Shown here: one piece after another, positions 53,262 through 61,800 of the stretch
Position numbering within the stretch: position 1 is the stretch's first letter
How the letters are laid out: each line of letters opens with the position of its first letter
Assembly (NCBI GenBank): GCA_017405525.1
Contig: JAFRAH010000010.1
Span: 124,001-188,000, forward strand
DNA from: Synergistaceae bacterium
GTDB lineage: Bacteria; Synergistota; Synergistia; Synergistales; Aminobacteriaceae
DNA: 64,000 bases
Reading direction: 5' to 3'
Position numbers and translations under genes: made by a program
Notes under the pieces: model-generated
Told to the model about the DNA's origin: nothing
Database searches by the model: none
What the model saw: the letters and a program-made list of their open reading frames with translations, nothing else

Positions 53262-54536
53262 ATGTTCTGGCGGATGATAACGAAAACCCTTGTGCGTCAG
53301 AAAAGCAAGATGATGATGATTGCCTTCACCGTTGTGTTAGGTGTCTCGCTCTCTACGGCCATGATGAACGTAATGCTCGGAGTTGGCGACAAGGTCAACC
53401 GTGAGCTTAAGGTCTACGGGGCTAACATCACAGTGAGGCACAAGGACGCGGCATTGATGAGCGACCTTTACGGGCTTGAAGGCCGGGGGGTAAACGACAA
53501 GTTCCTTCATGAAGAGGACGTTCTCAAGCTGAAGTCTATATTCTGGGGCTTCAACATCCTCGACTTTGCCCCGATCCTTGAGGGCCGGGCAATGATGGGC
53601 AGTGCTGACGTTGCGGTTATCGGGACATGGCCGGAGAAACATGCGGTGCTTCCCACAGGTGAGGAGCTCGATACCGGGTTGAAGTCCCTGCGTAGATGGT
53701 GGGAAGTATCCGGGGAATGGCTCAATGAGGGCGGCAATGACGGCGTGATGATAGGTCATCTCCTGGCCTCAGAGAACGGCATCAAGGCAGGCGATACTAT
53801 CACCCTCACAGCAGGAGGCCGGGCAATGACCTTCAGGGTTGCGGGGATCTTCAACGACGGGGGCAGCTCGGACAGCAAGATACTGATGACGCTTCCGGCG
53901 GCTCAGGAATTACTTGGGCTTCATGGCCGGGTCTCAAGCATCGAGGTATCAGCCCTCACCACTCCCGACAACGACCTAGCCCGCAAGGCAGCACAAGACC
54001 CCCGGAGCTTGTCGCCTGACGAATACGAGACGTGGTATTGCACCGCGTACGTCAGCGCGATATGCCACCAGATTCAGGAAGTCATACGGGACGGTGTCGC
54101 AAAACCAGTGAGGCAGGTTGCGGAGTCAGAAGGTACGATACTCAGCAAGACAACCCTGCTCATGATACTAATCACGATACTTAGCTCCATAGGCTCAGCA
54201 CTGGCCATCTCGAACCTCATTACTGCAAGCGTCATAGAGAGGAGTCAGGAGCTAGGACTCTTGAAGGCACTCGGTGCGTATAACTGGCAGATAGTGCTCT
54301 TAGTGCTGGCTGAAGTCATGATTACGGGGATTGCCGGGGGGGTAATAGGCTACTTCATGGGGATAGGATTTGCCCAGATTATAGGGCAGACGGTCTTCGG
54401 GTCATATATCGAGATTGCCCGGATGGTTATCCTTATTGTGGCGGTAATTCTCTTCTTCGTTACGGTAATCGGGAGCATTCCTGCAATCCGCTACTTGATG
54501 GCACTCAAACCTACGGAGGTACTTCATGGCAAGTAG
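53262..54536 (+). CDS. FtsX-like ABC permease (iron operon, first)
   Basis: The 424-residue MacB/FtsX-type permease has one N-terminal helix (19-40), a large periplasmic domain (about 45-285: ANITVRHKD, MIGHLLASENGIKAGDTI), and three C-terminal helices with the motif ERSQELGLLKALGAYNWQIVLLV. It probably couples the ATPase at 55758 to handling of the P19/FTR1 iron system. It lies 3 bases after the DUF2318 gene. It overlaps the second permease by 11 bases. Confidence 0.9.
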   Translation: MFWRMITKTLVRQKSKMMMIAFTVVLGVSLSTAMMNVMLGVGDKVNRELKVYGANITVRHKDAALMSDLYGLEGRGVNDKFLHEEDVLKLKSIFWGFNILDFAPILEGRAMMGSADVAVIGTWPEKHAVLPTGEELDTGLKSLRRWWEVSGEWLNEGGNDGVMIGHLLASENGIKAGDTITLTAGGRAMTFRVAGIFNDGGSSDSKILMTLPAAQELLGLHGRVSSIEVSALTTPDNDLARKAAQDPRSLSPDEYETWYCTAYVSAICHQIQEVIRDGVAKPVRQVAESEGTILSKTTLLMILITILSSIGSALAISNLITASVIERSQELGLLKALGAYNWQIVLLVLAEVMITGIAGGVIGYFMGIGFAQIIGQTVFGSYIEIARMVILIVAVILFFVTVIGSIPAIRYLMALKPTEVLHGK

Positions 54537-55749
54537 AACACGAAAAGGCAGCCGTCTCAGAATGTATTTCAGGATGCTCTCAGGCTCACTCATACGCCGG
54601 GCATCAAGGCTTGTCATTGCAGTCCTGGCTATAGCGATAGGGGCAACGATACTTTCAGGGCTCGTAACGATATACTACGACATTCCCGAACAGTTAGGCC
54701 GCGAGTTCAGGTCATACGGCGCAAACCTGATAGTTCTTCCGCGAGGTGAGGCGAAAATCACGCGTGAGACACTCAGGGCATTACGTGAGCTTGTCGGTGA
54801 AGGCAGGATTGTGGGACTTGCACCCTACCGCTACCAGACCGTCAAGATCAACGAGCAGCCCTACATAATCGCCGGGACTGACCTTGAGGAGGCACGCAAC
54901 AACAGCCCCTTCTGGTACATTGAGGGCAGCTGGGGGGACTCACAGGACACATCGCAGGTTCTGGTCGGCCATGAGATAGCCGGGACTCTAGGGCTGAAGC
55001 TGGGCGATACTTTCACCGTACAGGGCGTGAAGTACGGCGAGAGTGCAGAGGCATCACGTCAGGACTTGAGCGCGGAGGAGAACCAGAAGAGAGACCTTGC
55101 GCGCCAGAACTTCCACACAAAGCTGACGGTCAGGGGCATCGTCTCAACCGGTGGAGCTGAGGAGGGATTTATTTTCGCGGATATTGACATGCTTGATGAC
55201 CTCATAGGCGACACGTTCAGGGCTGACGTTATCGAGTGCAGCATAGCCGCCAATGCCGCAGAACTCTCGGAGCTCTCGGCGGAAATTGAGCGCATAATCC
55301 CCGAATTGCAGCCCCGCGCAGTGAGGAGGCTCACACAGTCTCAGGATATAGTCCTGGGGAAACTTCAGGCTCTCGTCCTTCTGGTTACGGTTGTTGTCCT
55401 CATCATCACGATGATTTCAGTATATACGACAATGACGGCAATGGTCGCTGAACGTCGGCGTGAAATTGCGCTGAAGAAGGCTCTCGGTGCTGAGAACAAG
55501 TTAGTGATGTCTGAGCTCTTGGGCGAGGGGGTAATGCTTGGGTTCACCGGCGGGGCACTGGGGGTATTCCTTGGGTTTGAGTTCGCGCTGAGGGTGAGCC
55601 TTAACGTCTTCGGGAGGGGAATAAACTTCCAGTGGGCACTAATCCCCGCAACAATAGCCGTCTTCATCATCATAACCGTAGCCGCGTCAATAATACCTGT
55701 CCGCCGGGTAATGGACATACACCCTGCAATAGTCCTGAAAGGAGAGTAA
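54526..55749 (+). CDS. FtsX-like ABC permease (iron operon, second)
   Basis: This 407-residue paralogue of the preceding permease has the same layout: N-terminal helix (about 26-48), a periplasmic domain (50-280) with SYGANLIVLPRGEAK and VLVGHEIAGTLGLKLGD, and three helices with ERRREIALKKALGAENKLVM and a terminal RRVMDIHPAIVLKGE. Two different permeases plus one ATPase is the standard composition of this P19-linked exporter-type module. The protein starts inside the first permease gene, so the two are coupled. Confidence 0.9.
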   Translation: MASRTRKGSRLRMYFRMLSGSLIRRASRLVIAVLAIAIGATILSGLVTIYYDIPEQLGREFRSYGANLIVLPRGEAKITRETLRALRELVGEGRIVGLAPYRYQTVKINEQPYIIAGTDLEEARNNSPFWYIEGSWGDSQDTSQVLVGHEIAGTLGLKLGDTFTVQGVKYGESAEASRQDLSAEENQKRDLARQNFHTKLTVRGIVSTGGAEEGFIFADIDMLDDLIGDTFRADVIECSIAANAAELSELSAEIERIIPELQPRAVRRLTQSQDIVLGKLQALVLLVTVVVLIITMISVYTTMTAMVAERRREIALKKALGAENKLVMSELLGEGVMLGFTGGALGVFLGFEFALRVSLNVFGRGINFQWALIPATIAVFIIITVAASIIPVRRVMDIHPAIVLKGE

Positions 55750-55757
55750 CACGAACA

Positions 55758-56441
55758 ATGCCGCAGAAAATACTTGAGCTTTCGAACGTCTCGAAGATTT
55801 ACGGGAACTTGAAGGCACTTTCTGACATAAACCTTAGCGTGAACGCCGGAGACTGGCTGTCGATAATGGGCCCGTCAGGTTCAGGGAAGACCACGATGAT
55901 CAACATAATCGGCTGTATGGATACCCCCTCAACCGGGAGCGTTATTCTTGACGGTACTGACATTAGCCGCGAGACTGCCGGGAACCTGACCCGTATACGC
56001 CGCGACAAGATAGGGTTAATCTTCCAGCAGTTCCACCTCATAAGCTACCTTACTGCCCTGGAGAACGTCATGGTAGCACAGTACTATCACAGTATGCCTG
56101 ACGAAGAGGAAGCTATGGAGGCTCTGGCGAAAGTAGGGCTTGCTGAGAGGGCGGGGCATCTTCCGGCGCAGCTCTCAGGGGGCGAACAGCAGAGGGTGTG
56201 CATAGCGAGGGCACTCATCAATTCACCGAGTATATTGCTGGGTGATGAGCCAACGGGCAATCTTGACGAGGAGAACGAGCGCGTAGTGGTGGATATATTC
56301 CGGCGGCTTCACAGCGAGGGGGTTACGATAATCATAGTTACTCATGACCCGGAAGTCGGCGACGTAGCACAGCGCAAAATTATTCTTGAACATGGTAGAA
56401 TTACACAAGATATTGACCAGACACCCATAATCAGAACGTAA
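55758..56441 (+). CDS. ABC ATPase of the iron operon (LolD/MacB-like)
   Basis: The 227-residue ATPase has Walker A GPSGSGKTT, Q-loop LIFQQFHLISYLTALENV, signature [15 protein letters not shown], Walker [13 protein letters not shown] and the H-loop VTHD. It pairs with the two permeases just upstream. An open frame reaches back to 55632 within the permease gene, but ATG 55758 with AAAGGAGAG at 55739-55745 begins the domain correctly. Confidence 0.93.
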   Translation: MPQKILELSNVSKIYGNLKALSDINLSVNAGDWLSIMGPSGSGKTTMINIIGCMDTPSTGSVILDGTDISRETAGNLTRIRRDKIGLIFQQFHLISYLTALENVMVAQYYHSMPDEEEAMEALAKVGLAERAGHLPAQLSGGEQQRVCIARALINSPSILLGDEPTGNLDEENERVVVDIFRRLHSEGVTIIIVTHDPEVGDVAQRKIILEHGRITQDIDQTPIIRT

Positions 56442-56456
56442 GGAGGAGAATTTTTC

Positions 56457-57434
56457 GTGAAGCGCGTTCTCTATGTAATTTTTGTGTTGTCGGCAGTTTG
56501 TGTTTTTTCGTCTGCTGGCTTTGCCGCAGGTATTCAGGAAACAAGATACTTGCAGTTTGTCAAAAGCATTGACCCCATCGCCGCAAAGATTGCCTCAAGT
56601 AACAAGCCGGTTATGCAGGAGACAGAAAGAAACGAATACTACAATGTACCCGATTCCGCATTGGACACACCGTATGACACAAGCGATATAGAATATTTTT
56701 ACGGGCGCATGTGGAAGACTAAAAGCACGACAGCCGCATATTATTATGAGACTGCGTGGAAGGGTGCAGGACTGACATATTTTGAGACGACGGACAGTTC
56801 ATTACGTTTTGCCGGAAATATCAGAATAGGCTCGCCGCGTTCAGCACTCGAAAAATTTTTTTCGTACAAGTCCCGGGATTACGGCGAAAATGTTTACTTT
56901 ATTGATTACGGGGGTTCAAGCCTCACGTTTGAGCTGAAGAATAACAAAGTAACAAAAATATTTTTCGCAAGTTTTTTCATCACGCCGGAAAAAATAGTTA
57001 ATGCGGTGAAGCCGGGACTCGACAAAGTTTTTACTGAAAATGTTTCGGGCAATGAAGCGGACATCAGGACAGACGAAGATATGGACGAGGACTTTGCATC
57101 GGCAACTGTAAGTTACGTGAGAGACATGAACCTTCCCAAGTCGATAACGGACTCCGGGACGTTTGCATTGATAAAGGCTCTGGGAAGCACACGCCTGAAA
57201 GCCAAGAGCGGAGATGCCTGGCTGTATTCACTGCCTGACACGAGAGCATCGCGCATAAAGAAGCTGAATTACGGACAAAGCCTGAGAGGTATTATGTATT
57301 TCACGAGTTACTCCGGCGGCGTATGGTGCTATGTCGAAACGTATCACGGGCCTGAAGGGTGGGTGCTTAATGAAAAAATTGACTGGGTCGACTGGGAAGA
57401 GGACGGCTATGAATTTGACCGCGATAATGATTGA
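56457..57434 (+). CDS. Exported protein with C-terminal SH3-like domain
   Basis: The 325-residue protein has a signal peptide (1-23, ending SSAGFAA), a tyrosine-rich, beta-rich middle (about 75-190: YFYGRMWKTK, NIRIGSPRSALEKFF, YGGSSLTFELKNNKV), and a C-terminal SH3b-like domain (about 245-315: LKAKSGDAWLYSLPDT, YGQSLRGIMYF, GPEGWVLNEK). SH3b domains usually bind cell wall or ligands. The role in iron import is unknown; position between the ATPase and regulator suggests a link. The GTG start follows AAGGAGGAG. Confidence 0.75.
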   Translation: MKRVLYVIFVLSAVCVFSSAGFAAGIQETRYLQFVKSIDPIAAKIASSNKPVMQETERNEYYNVPDSALDTPYDTSDIEYFYGRMWKTKSTTAAYYYETAWKGAGLTYFETTDSSLRFAGNIRIGSPRSALEKFFSYKSRDYGENVYFIDYGGSSLTFELKNNKVTKIFFASFFITPEKIVNAVKPGLDKVFTENVSGNEADIRTDEDMDEDFASATVSYVRDMNLPKSITDSGTFALIKALGSTRLKAKSGDAWLYSLPDTRASRIKKLNYGQSLRGIMYFTSYSGGVWCYVETYHGPEGWVLNEKIDWVDWEEDGYEFDRDND

Positions 57435-57449
57435 GTTTGAGGTGATAAT

Positions 57450-58115
57450 GTGATTACCCCGCGAATTGAAGACTATCTTGAAGAGTTATTTTTGATTGAG
57501 AGCACGGGGCGTGAAGTTACTGTTACGGACTTGGCCGACCGCCTGAAGATAACGAAAGGTACAGTTACGGCGACAGTTCAGAAGTTGGTAGAACTCGAAC
57601 TTGTACGGCACGAACGCTACGGGAACTTGCACTTGACGGACGCAGGACGGAGAAAGGGTATGACGGTCTTTCACCGGCACGAGGGATTCCGGGCATTCTT
57701 TCATGAGCTGCTTGGGCTTGATCGGGATCACTCGTCAGAAATGGCCTGCTCAATGGAACACTACGTAGACAACGTAACAGAAGAGAGACTGTATGCATTG
57801 CTAGAGTATTTCAGGAGGGCGCGTGCGGAACATCAGCCGTGGGTTGATGAGATATTCCTTGCGATTGAGAAGCCTATACTGCTTGTGCCAGTGCCCTTGA
57901 CGTTGTGCGAGCCCGGCTCTGAGGGTGCTGTTCTGAGGCTGACGGCTGATGAGCCATTGAGGAAAGAACTCGTGAAGAAAGGCTTTGTGTCGGGTGCTGA
58001 GGTCTCATTGCTGAACGTGGAGAATGACGCATTCACCTGCAAGGTTGGCCGCGAGACTATAACCCTTCCCCTGAACGAGGCCGCCACTATATGGATTCAG
58101 CAGCCTTCAAGGTAG
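57450..58115 (+). CDS. DtxR/MntR-family metal-dependent repressor with FeoA domain
   Basis: The 221-residue protein has an N-terminal winged helix (TVTDLADRLKITKGTVTATVQKLVEL, about 22-47), a metal-binding/dimer domain (about 65-140 with HRHEGFRAFF, MACSMEHYV), and a C-terminal FeoA/SH3-like domain (from about 150). The family represses iron or manganese uptake when Fe2+/Mn2+ is bound. Its place as the last gene of the P19 iron operon makes autoregulation of that operon likely; I did not locate the operator. Start: GTG 57450. Confidence 0.88.
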   Translation: MITPRIEDYLEELFLIESTGREVTVTDLADRLKITKGTVTATVQKLVELELVRHERYGNLHLTDAGRRKGMTVFHRHEGFRAFFHELLGLDRDHSSEMACSMEHYVDNVTEERLYALLEYFRRARAEHQPWVDEIFLAIEKPILLVPVPLTLCEPGSEGAVLRLTADEPLRKELVKKGFVSGAEVSLLNVENDAFTCKVGRETITLPLNEAATIWIQQPSR

Positions 58116-58122
58116 CGAGTTG

Positions 58123-58156
58123 CCCCCCGTGAAATCATGACGGGGGATATTTTTTG
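58123..58156 (+). terminator. Rho-independent terminator after the iron operon
   Basis: A 7-bp stem (CCCCCGT with ACGGGGG, 9-base loop) is followed by ATATTTTTT. Its loop includes the stop codon of the converging minus-strand gene. Confidence 0.87.
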
Positions 58157-59166
58157 CGCCCGTGAAGTAATATGCTTGCTGTCTTTCGGATTATTGCCAG
58201 AGACATTAGGAGCTCCCGAAGGATGCTATACCGTCCGTTTTCCCTGAGATGCCGCCTGACCTCACGATGAGCCGCCAGAATGTTACGCATCATCTCACGT
58301 GTCGTTACCTGCCTGACTTCCTGCCCGTAGTGGGACTGCCACACAGGATTTTCACAGCTCCTCTTCCACCATGTTGACACAGCCTGAAGCAACGTGTAGA
58401 ACTTGTCGTGAAAGTATATCCCCCTCCCAAACGTCCCGAACTTGTCGCCCAGCCCGTCAATCATGTCAATCATCTCGAAGAACTGCCCTGTTCTCCGTCT
58501 TGGCGCGTAATAGGCATCAAGTATATTCTTTGTCCCGCCGTCAACTGCCGATTTCCGTTCCGACTCGTCTATGAGTATTTCGCCGCGGTATACCCCTGAC
58601 CTGATTACTGCACCCGGCCATGAAAGCAGTATGTCCCGCATAAGCCAGTTCTCCGGGTAAATGTCCGAAGTCCTGTAGTATTTCCCCCGGCCATGAACTG
58701 AACGGAAAGCCTCTCGCCTGAAGATTATTCCCGTTGGGTGGCCGTAGTCAATGAAGCGCATCATTGCCCTCATGCCGCCATAGACCCTAATATCACGCTT
58801 AAGGCTCCAGTTGTCTTTGAGGCAGGAAATATTTTGCGAGTGTGCACGTTCGAGAAGCTCAATAAGGCGGGTAATGCTTTCACCGTGTAGCCTGTCGCGT
58901 CCTATCACAAAGTAGAGGTATTCTCCTTCAGCGAGCTCAAGAGACTTCAGCCAGTTCATGCGGAAGCCGAGATTTTCCGGGTTTCGGACGTACCTGAAAC
59001 GCCCGTCATGGATGCCTGATAGGAGCTCCTCCGTGTTGTCGGGTGAAGCGTCATCACACACAATGACCTCGAAGTGTTCATCCTGAGAGCCGAGAAGCTC
59101 CCTCACGAGCTCAAGGGCAGCTCTTGCGTTATTGTAGACAGGGATGCAGAAGGATAACGTTTTCAT
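58135..59166 (-). CDS. Glycosyltransferase, family 2
   Basis: This is a 343-residue GT2 protein. Seen: FCIPVYNNARAALELVREL, the donor strand VIVCDDASPDN, NPENLGFRMNWLKSLELAEGEYLYF, and the acidic IGRDRL in the DxD position, which replaces the usual DDD. The C-terminal 180 residues are basic and aromatic, without membrane helices. Donor and acceptor are unknown. The start at ATG 59166 overlaps the AlaX stop by 4 bases, making an unusual pair of an editing enzyme and a glycosyltransferase in one transcript. Confidence 0.85.
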   Translation of the reverse strand: MKTLSFCIPVYNNARAALELVRELLGSQDEHFEVIVCDDASPDNTEELLSGIHDGRFRYVRNPENLGFRMNWLKSLELAEGEYLYFVIGRDRLHGESITRLIELLERAHSQNISCLKDNWSLKRDIRVYGGMRAMMRFIDYGHPTGIIFRREAFRSVHGRGKYYRTSDIYPENWLMRDILLSWPGAVIRSGVYRGEILIDESERKSAVDGGTKNILDAYYAPRRRTGQFFEMIDMIDGLGDKFGTFGRGIYFHDKFYTLLQAVSTWWKRSCENPVWQSHYGQEVRQVTTREMMRNILAAHREVRRHLRENGRYSILRELLMSLAIIRKTASILLHGRKKYPPS

Positions 59167-60359
59167 GCCTGAAGAGTTTTCACGGCCTCATCAATTGCCT
59201 CACTGAGAATCTCCGCATTCTTCCCCCAACCCTGAGCACAGAAAGGACTTCCCCCACCCTTACCCCCAAGAAGCTCTATAGCCTTCCTGAATGCCGGCCT
59301 TACGTCAACGCCCTTATTCCCGCGAGAAGTCCCGAACGTCAGGAATATTCCCGCGTCATTAACCCCCGCAAGAAGTGCCACAGCCTCCGGGTCATACTCA
59401 GTGATGAGCCTGAAGAGGTGCTTTACATCATCCTGTCCTGACTGTGTCATGATATGCCTGATGATTTTACGGCCTCCCTGAAGTTCTGCCTCACTCACCA
59501 GGCTGTCAGCAAGTGGTTTCAGGAAACGTGAGACTGTTGCATCATTCTGGGCTTTTAGGTCGCGTATCTGGGACTTCAGTATTGCTATCTTCTCGTTGAT
59601 GCTATCATACCCGCAGACAAGTTCAGCCTCAGCCTTGCGGACTTCACCGTACACTGACGCAAGCCACCTGTAGGCAGCCCTCCCGCAACGGAGATATATC
59701 CTTGAGCCGCCTTTATGGTTCTCGCAGGAAGTTACCTTCACGAGGCCAACCTGACCCGTTGACGAGACATGAAGGCCACAGCATGGAACGTAGTCAACTC
59801 CCTCAACCTTCACGATTCGCACAGGGGGTATAGTGTTCTCTGGGGGCAATTTTCGCGCGTGTTCACGTATCTCGTTCATGTCCGGGTAAATCACCTCAAC
59901 GGGGATATTCTGCCACACTGCCTCATTCGCCGCCGCCTCTGCCTCAAGCAATGCGTTAATGTCCTCAGGAATGTCCGTGTCTATCGAGACGTTGTCGCCC
60001 TCGATCCTCATTCTGTCGGTGTGAATGTGGTGGAGGTTCCAGATGCACCCGGCAAAAAGATGCTCGCCCAGATGCTGCTGCATGAGCTCGAATCTTCGGG
60101 ACCAGTCTATTATCCCGTGAACGTTGCGGCCTTCTACTGGTGAGGCTGTGATGTGTATGATGTCGTCGCCATGCTCGAGGACTTCGAGGACTTCAACGCC
60201 TGATAGCGTGCCCAAGTCGCAGGGCTGTCCTCCTCCTCCGGGGTAGAACAATGTACGGTCAAGAATGATGTTGTACCTTCCTTCATGGCCGGACTGTGAG
60301 ACTATCTCAGCGTCAAATTCTTTTGCGTATAGGTCATCGTAGAATAACTTTGCGGTCAA
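59163..60359 (-). CDS. Alanyl-tRNA editing protein, AlaX type with DHHA1 domain
   Basis: This trans-editing enzyme hydrolyses Ser-tRNA(Ala) or Gly-tRNA(Ala). Seen: the AlaRS-type N-terminal beta-barrel, the Zn motif HLGEH (HxxxH), and CCGLH (CxxxH), then a coiled-coil stretch (ILKSQIRDLKAQND) and a DHHA1-like C-terminus with GGKGGGSPFCAQGWG. At 398 residues it is the longer AlaX-II/L type. The TTG start at 60359 has an AGGAAGTG ribosome site at good spacing. Confidence 0.9.
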   Translation of the reverse strand: MTAKLFYDDLYAKEFDAEIVSQSGHEGRYNIILDRTLFYPGGGGQPCDLGTLSGVEVLEVLEHGDDIIHITASPVEGRNVHGIIDWSRRFELMQQHLGEHLFAGCIWNLHHIHTDRMRIEGDNVSIDTDIPEDINALLEAEAAANEAVWQNIPVEVIYPDMNEIREHARKLPPENTIPPVRIVKVEGVDYVPCCGLHVSSTGQVGLVKVTSCENHKGGSRIYLRCGRAAYRWLASVYGEVRKAEAELVCGYDSINEKIAILKSQIRDLKAQNDATVSRFLKPLADSLVSEAELQGGRKIIRHIMTQSGQDDVKHLFRLITEYDPEAVALLAGVNDAGIFLTFGTSRGNKGVDVRPAFRKAIELLGGKGGGSPFCAQGWGKNAEILSEAIDEAVKTLQA

Positions 60360-60436
60360 GGTGTATCACTTCCTGAAATTTTTATGTGTCATGTTCCCTG
60401 CGAATTATAATACACGAGGAAGGAGGGGGTTATACA

Positions 60437-60685
60437 GTGAGTAAGGAGATTGAGGCTCTGAAGGGAGAACTTGAGGATGTGAAGAAGCGTTTAGAGGCTC
60501 TAGAGGAAAAGTGCAAAACTCCCCAGCATCTCAGTATTTCAGAGAGGCTTGCAATTATGAGCGAAACCAAGAAAGAGAACAAAGCCGAAAAATATATGTT
60601 GCTCACCCTTCAAGGTACAGCTGTAGTTATGGTTGTATCGCTTGCCCTGCTGGTGCTGAAGATGGCAATAACCACGCTGATATAA
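60437..60685 (+). CDS. Small coiled-coil membrane protein (82 aa)
   Basis: I do not recognise this protein. Residues 1-30 form an acidic/basic heptad-like helix (KEIEALKGELEDVKKRLEALEEK), followed by a linker and one C-terminal membrane helix (about 57-80). The start is GTG 60437, with the GGAAGGAGGGG site just upstream; the frame is open a little further to 60386. It lies 32 bases before serC on the same strand. Confidence 0.65.
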   Translation: MSKEIEALKGELEDVKKRLEALEEKCKTPQHLSISERLAIMSETKKENKAEKYMLLTLQGTAVVMVVSLALLVLKMAITTLI

Positions 60686-60717
60686 TAGCAGGCACAATCT
60701 TAAGGAGGCATAAAAAT

Positions 60718-61800
60718 TTGAGTAGAGTATACAATTTCAGCGCAGGCCCGGCGGTCTTGCCTGAAGAAGTTTTACACACGGCACGTGATGAGCTTATGGA
60801 GTACGGAACTTCCGGCATGTCAGTAATGGAGATGAGCCACCGCTCCAAAGACTTCGAGGACATTCTCGACACAGCAGAGCATGACCTCCGCACATTGATG
60901 GGCATTCCCGGCAACTACAAGGTGCTGTTCCTTCAGGGCGGAGGGTGCACACAGTTCGCGATGGTGCCGATGAACCTTATGCGCAAGAAGTCAGCCGATT
61001 ACGTCATCACCGGGCAATGGAGCAAGAAGGCCGCCCAGGAAGCCAGAATTTACGGTGAAGTTCACGAGATAGCCAGTTCAGCGGACAGGAATTTTTCGTA
61101 CGTCCCTGACCTCTCGAACATGAAGATTACCCCTAAAGCAGATTACGTCTATATCTGCCAGAATGAGACAGTTCACGGCACGACAATACGAACCCTCCCC
61201 GACACTCAGGGGAAGCCGCTTGTTGCGGATATATCCTCAATGTTCCTGAGTGAGCCCGTTGACGTGAGCAGGTACGGGGTAATTTGGGGCGGCGTTCAGA
61301 AGAACGTAGGGCCTGCAGGAGTTACGATTGTGATCATTCGTGATGACCTTATACGTGATGACGTTCTGCCGTTTACACCCACAATGCTGAAGTACAAGAC
61401 ACATTCCGAGAACAAATCACTCTACAATACCCCTCCGTGCTGGAACATCTACATTTGCGGTCTGGTCTTCAAGTGGCTGCTTAAACTCGGAGGAACTGAG
61501 GCCATGCACAAAATCAACATGGAGAAAGCTAAACTCCTCTATGACTACCTTGACGGCTCAAAGCTCTTTCACGGTACAGTGGAGAAGAAAGACCGTTCAT
61601 TGATGAATGTACCGTTTGTTACGGGCAATAAGGAGCTTGATGCTGAGTTCTGCACTGAGGCAGAGAAGGCAGGACTGCGCAACATTAAGGGTCATCGTTC
61701 AGTCGGCGGAATGAGGGCATCACTCTACAACGCAATGCCTATTGAGGGCGTGAAGGCACTGGTTGAGTTCATGGCCGCTTTCGAGAGGAGACATGCCTAA
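60718..61800 (+). CDS. serC: Phosphoserine aminotransferase
   Basis: This PLP enzyme makes phosphoserine in serine synthesis. Seen: the N-terminal YNFSAGPAVLPEEVL, SHRSKDF, FLQGGGCTQFAMVPMNL, the PLP Lys in GGVQKNVGPAGV, and TPPCWNIYICGLV. The 360 residues match SerC. The open frame runs back to 60511; the start TTG 60718 has an AAGGAGG site and begins at the conserved N-terminus. It is followed directly by serA. Confidence 0.95.
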   Translation: MSRVYNFSAGPAVLPEEVLHTARDELMEYGTSGMSVMEMSHRSKDFEDILDTAEHDLRTLMGIPGNYKVLFLQGGGCTQFAMVPMNLMRKKSADYVITGQWSKKAAQEARIYGEVHEIASSADRNFSYVPDLSNMKITPKADYVYICQNETVHGTTIRTLPDTQGKPLVADISSMFLSEPVDVSRYGVIWGGVQKNVGPAGVTIVIIRDDLIRDDVLPFTPTMLKYKTHSENKSLYNTPPCWNIYICGLVFKWLLKLGGTEAMHKINMEKAKLLYDYLDGSKLFHGTVEKKDRSLMNVPFVTGNKELDAEFCTEAEKAGLRNIKGHRSVGGMRASLYNAMPIEGVKALVEFMAAFERRHA

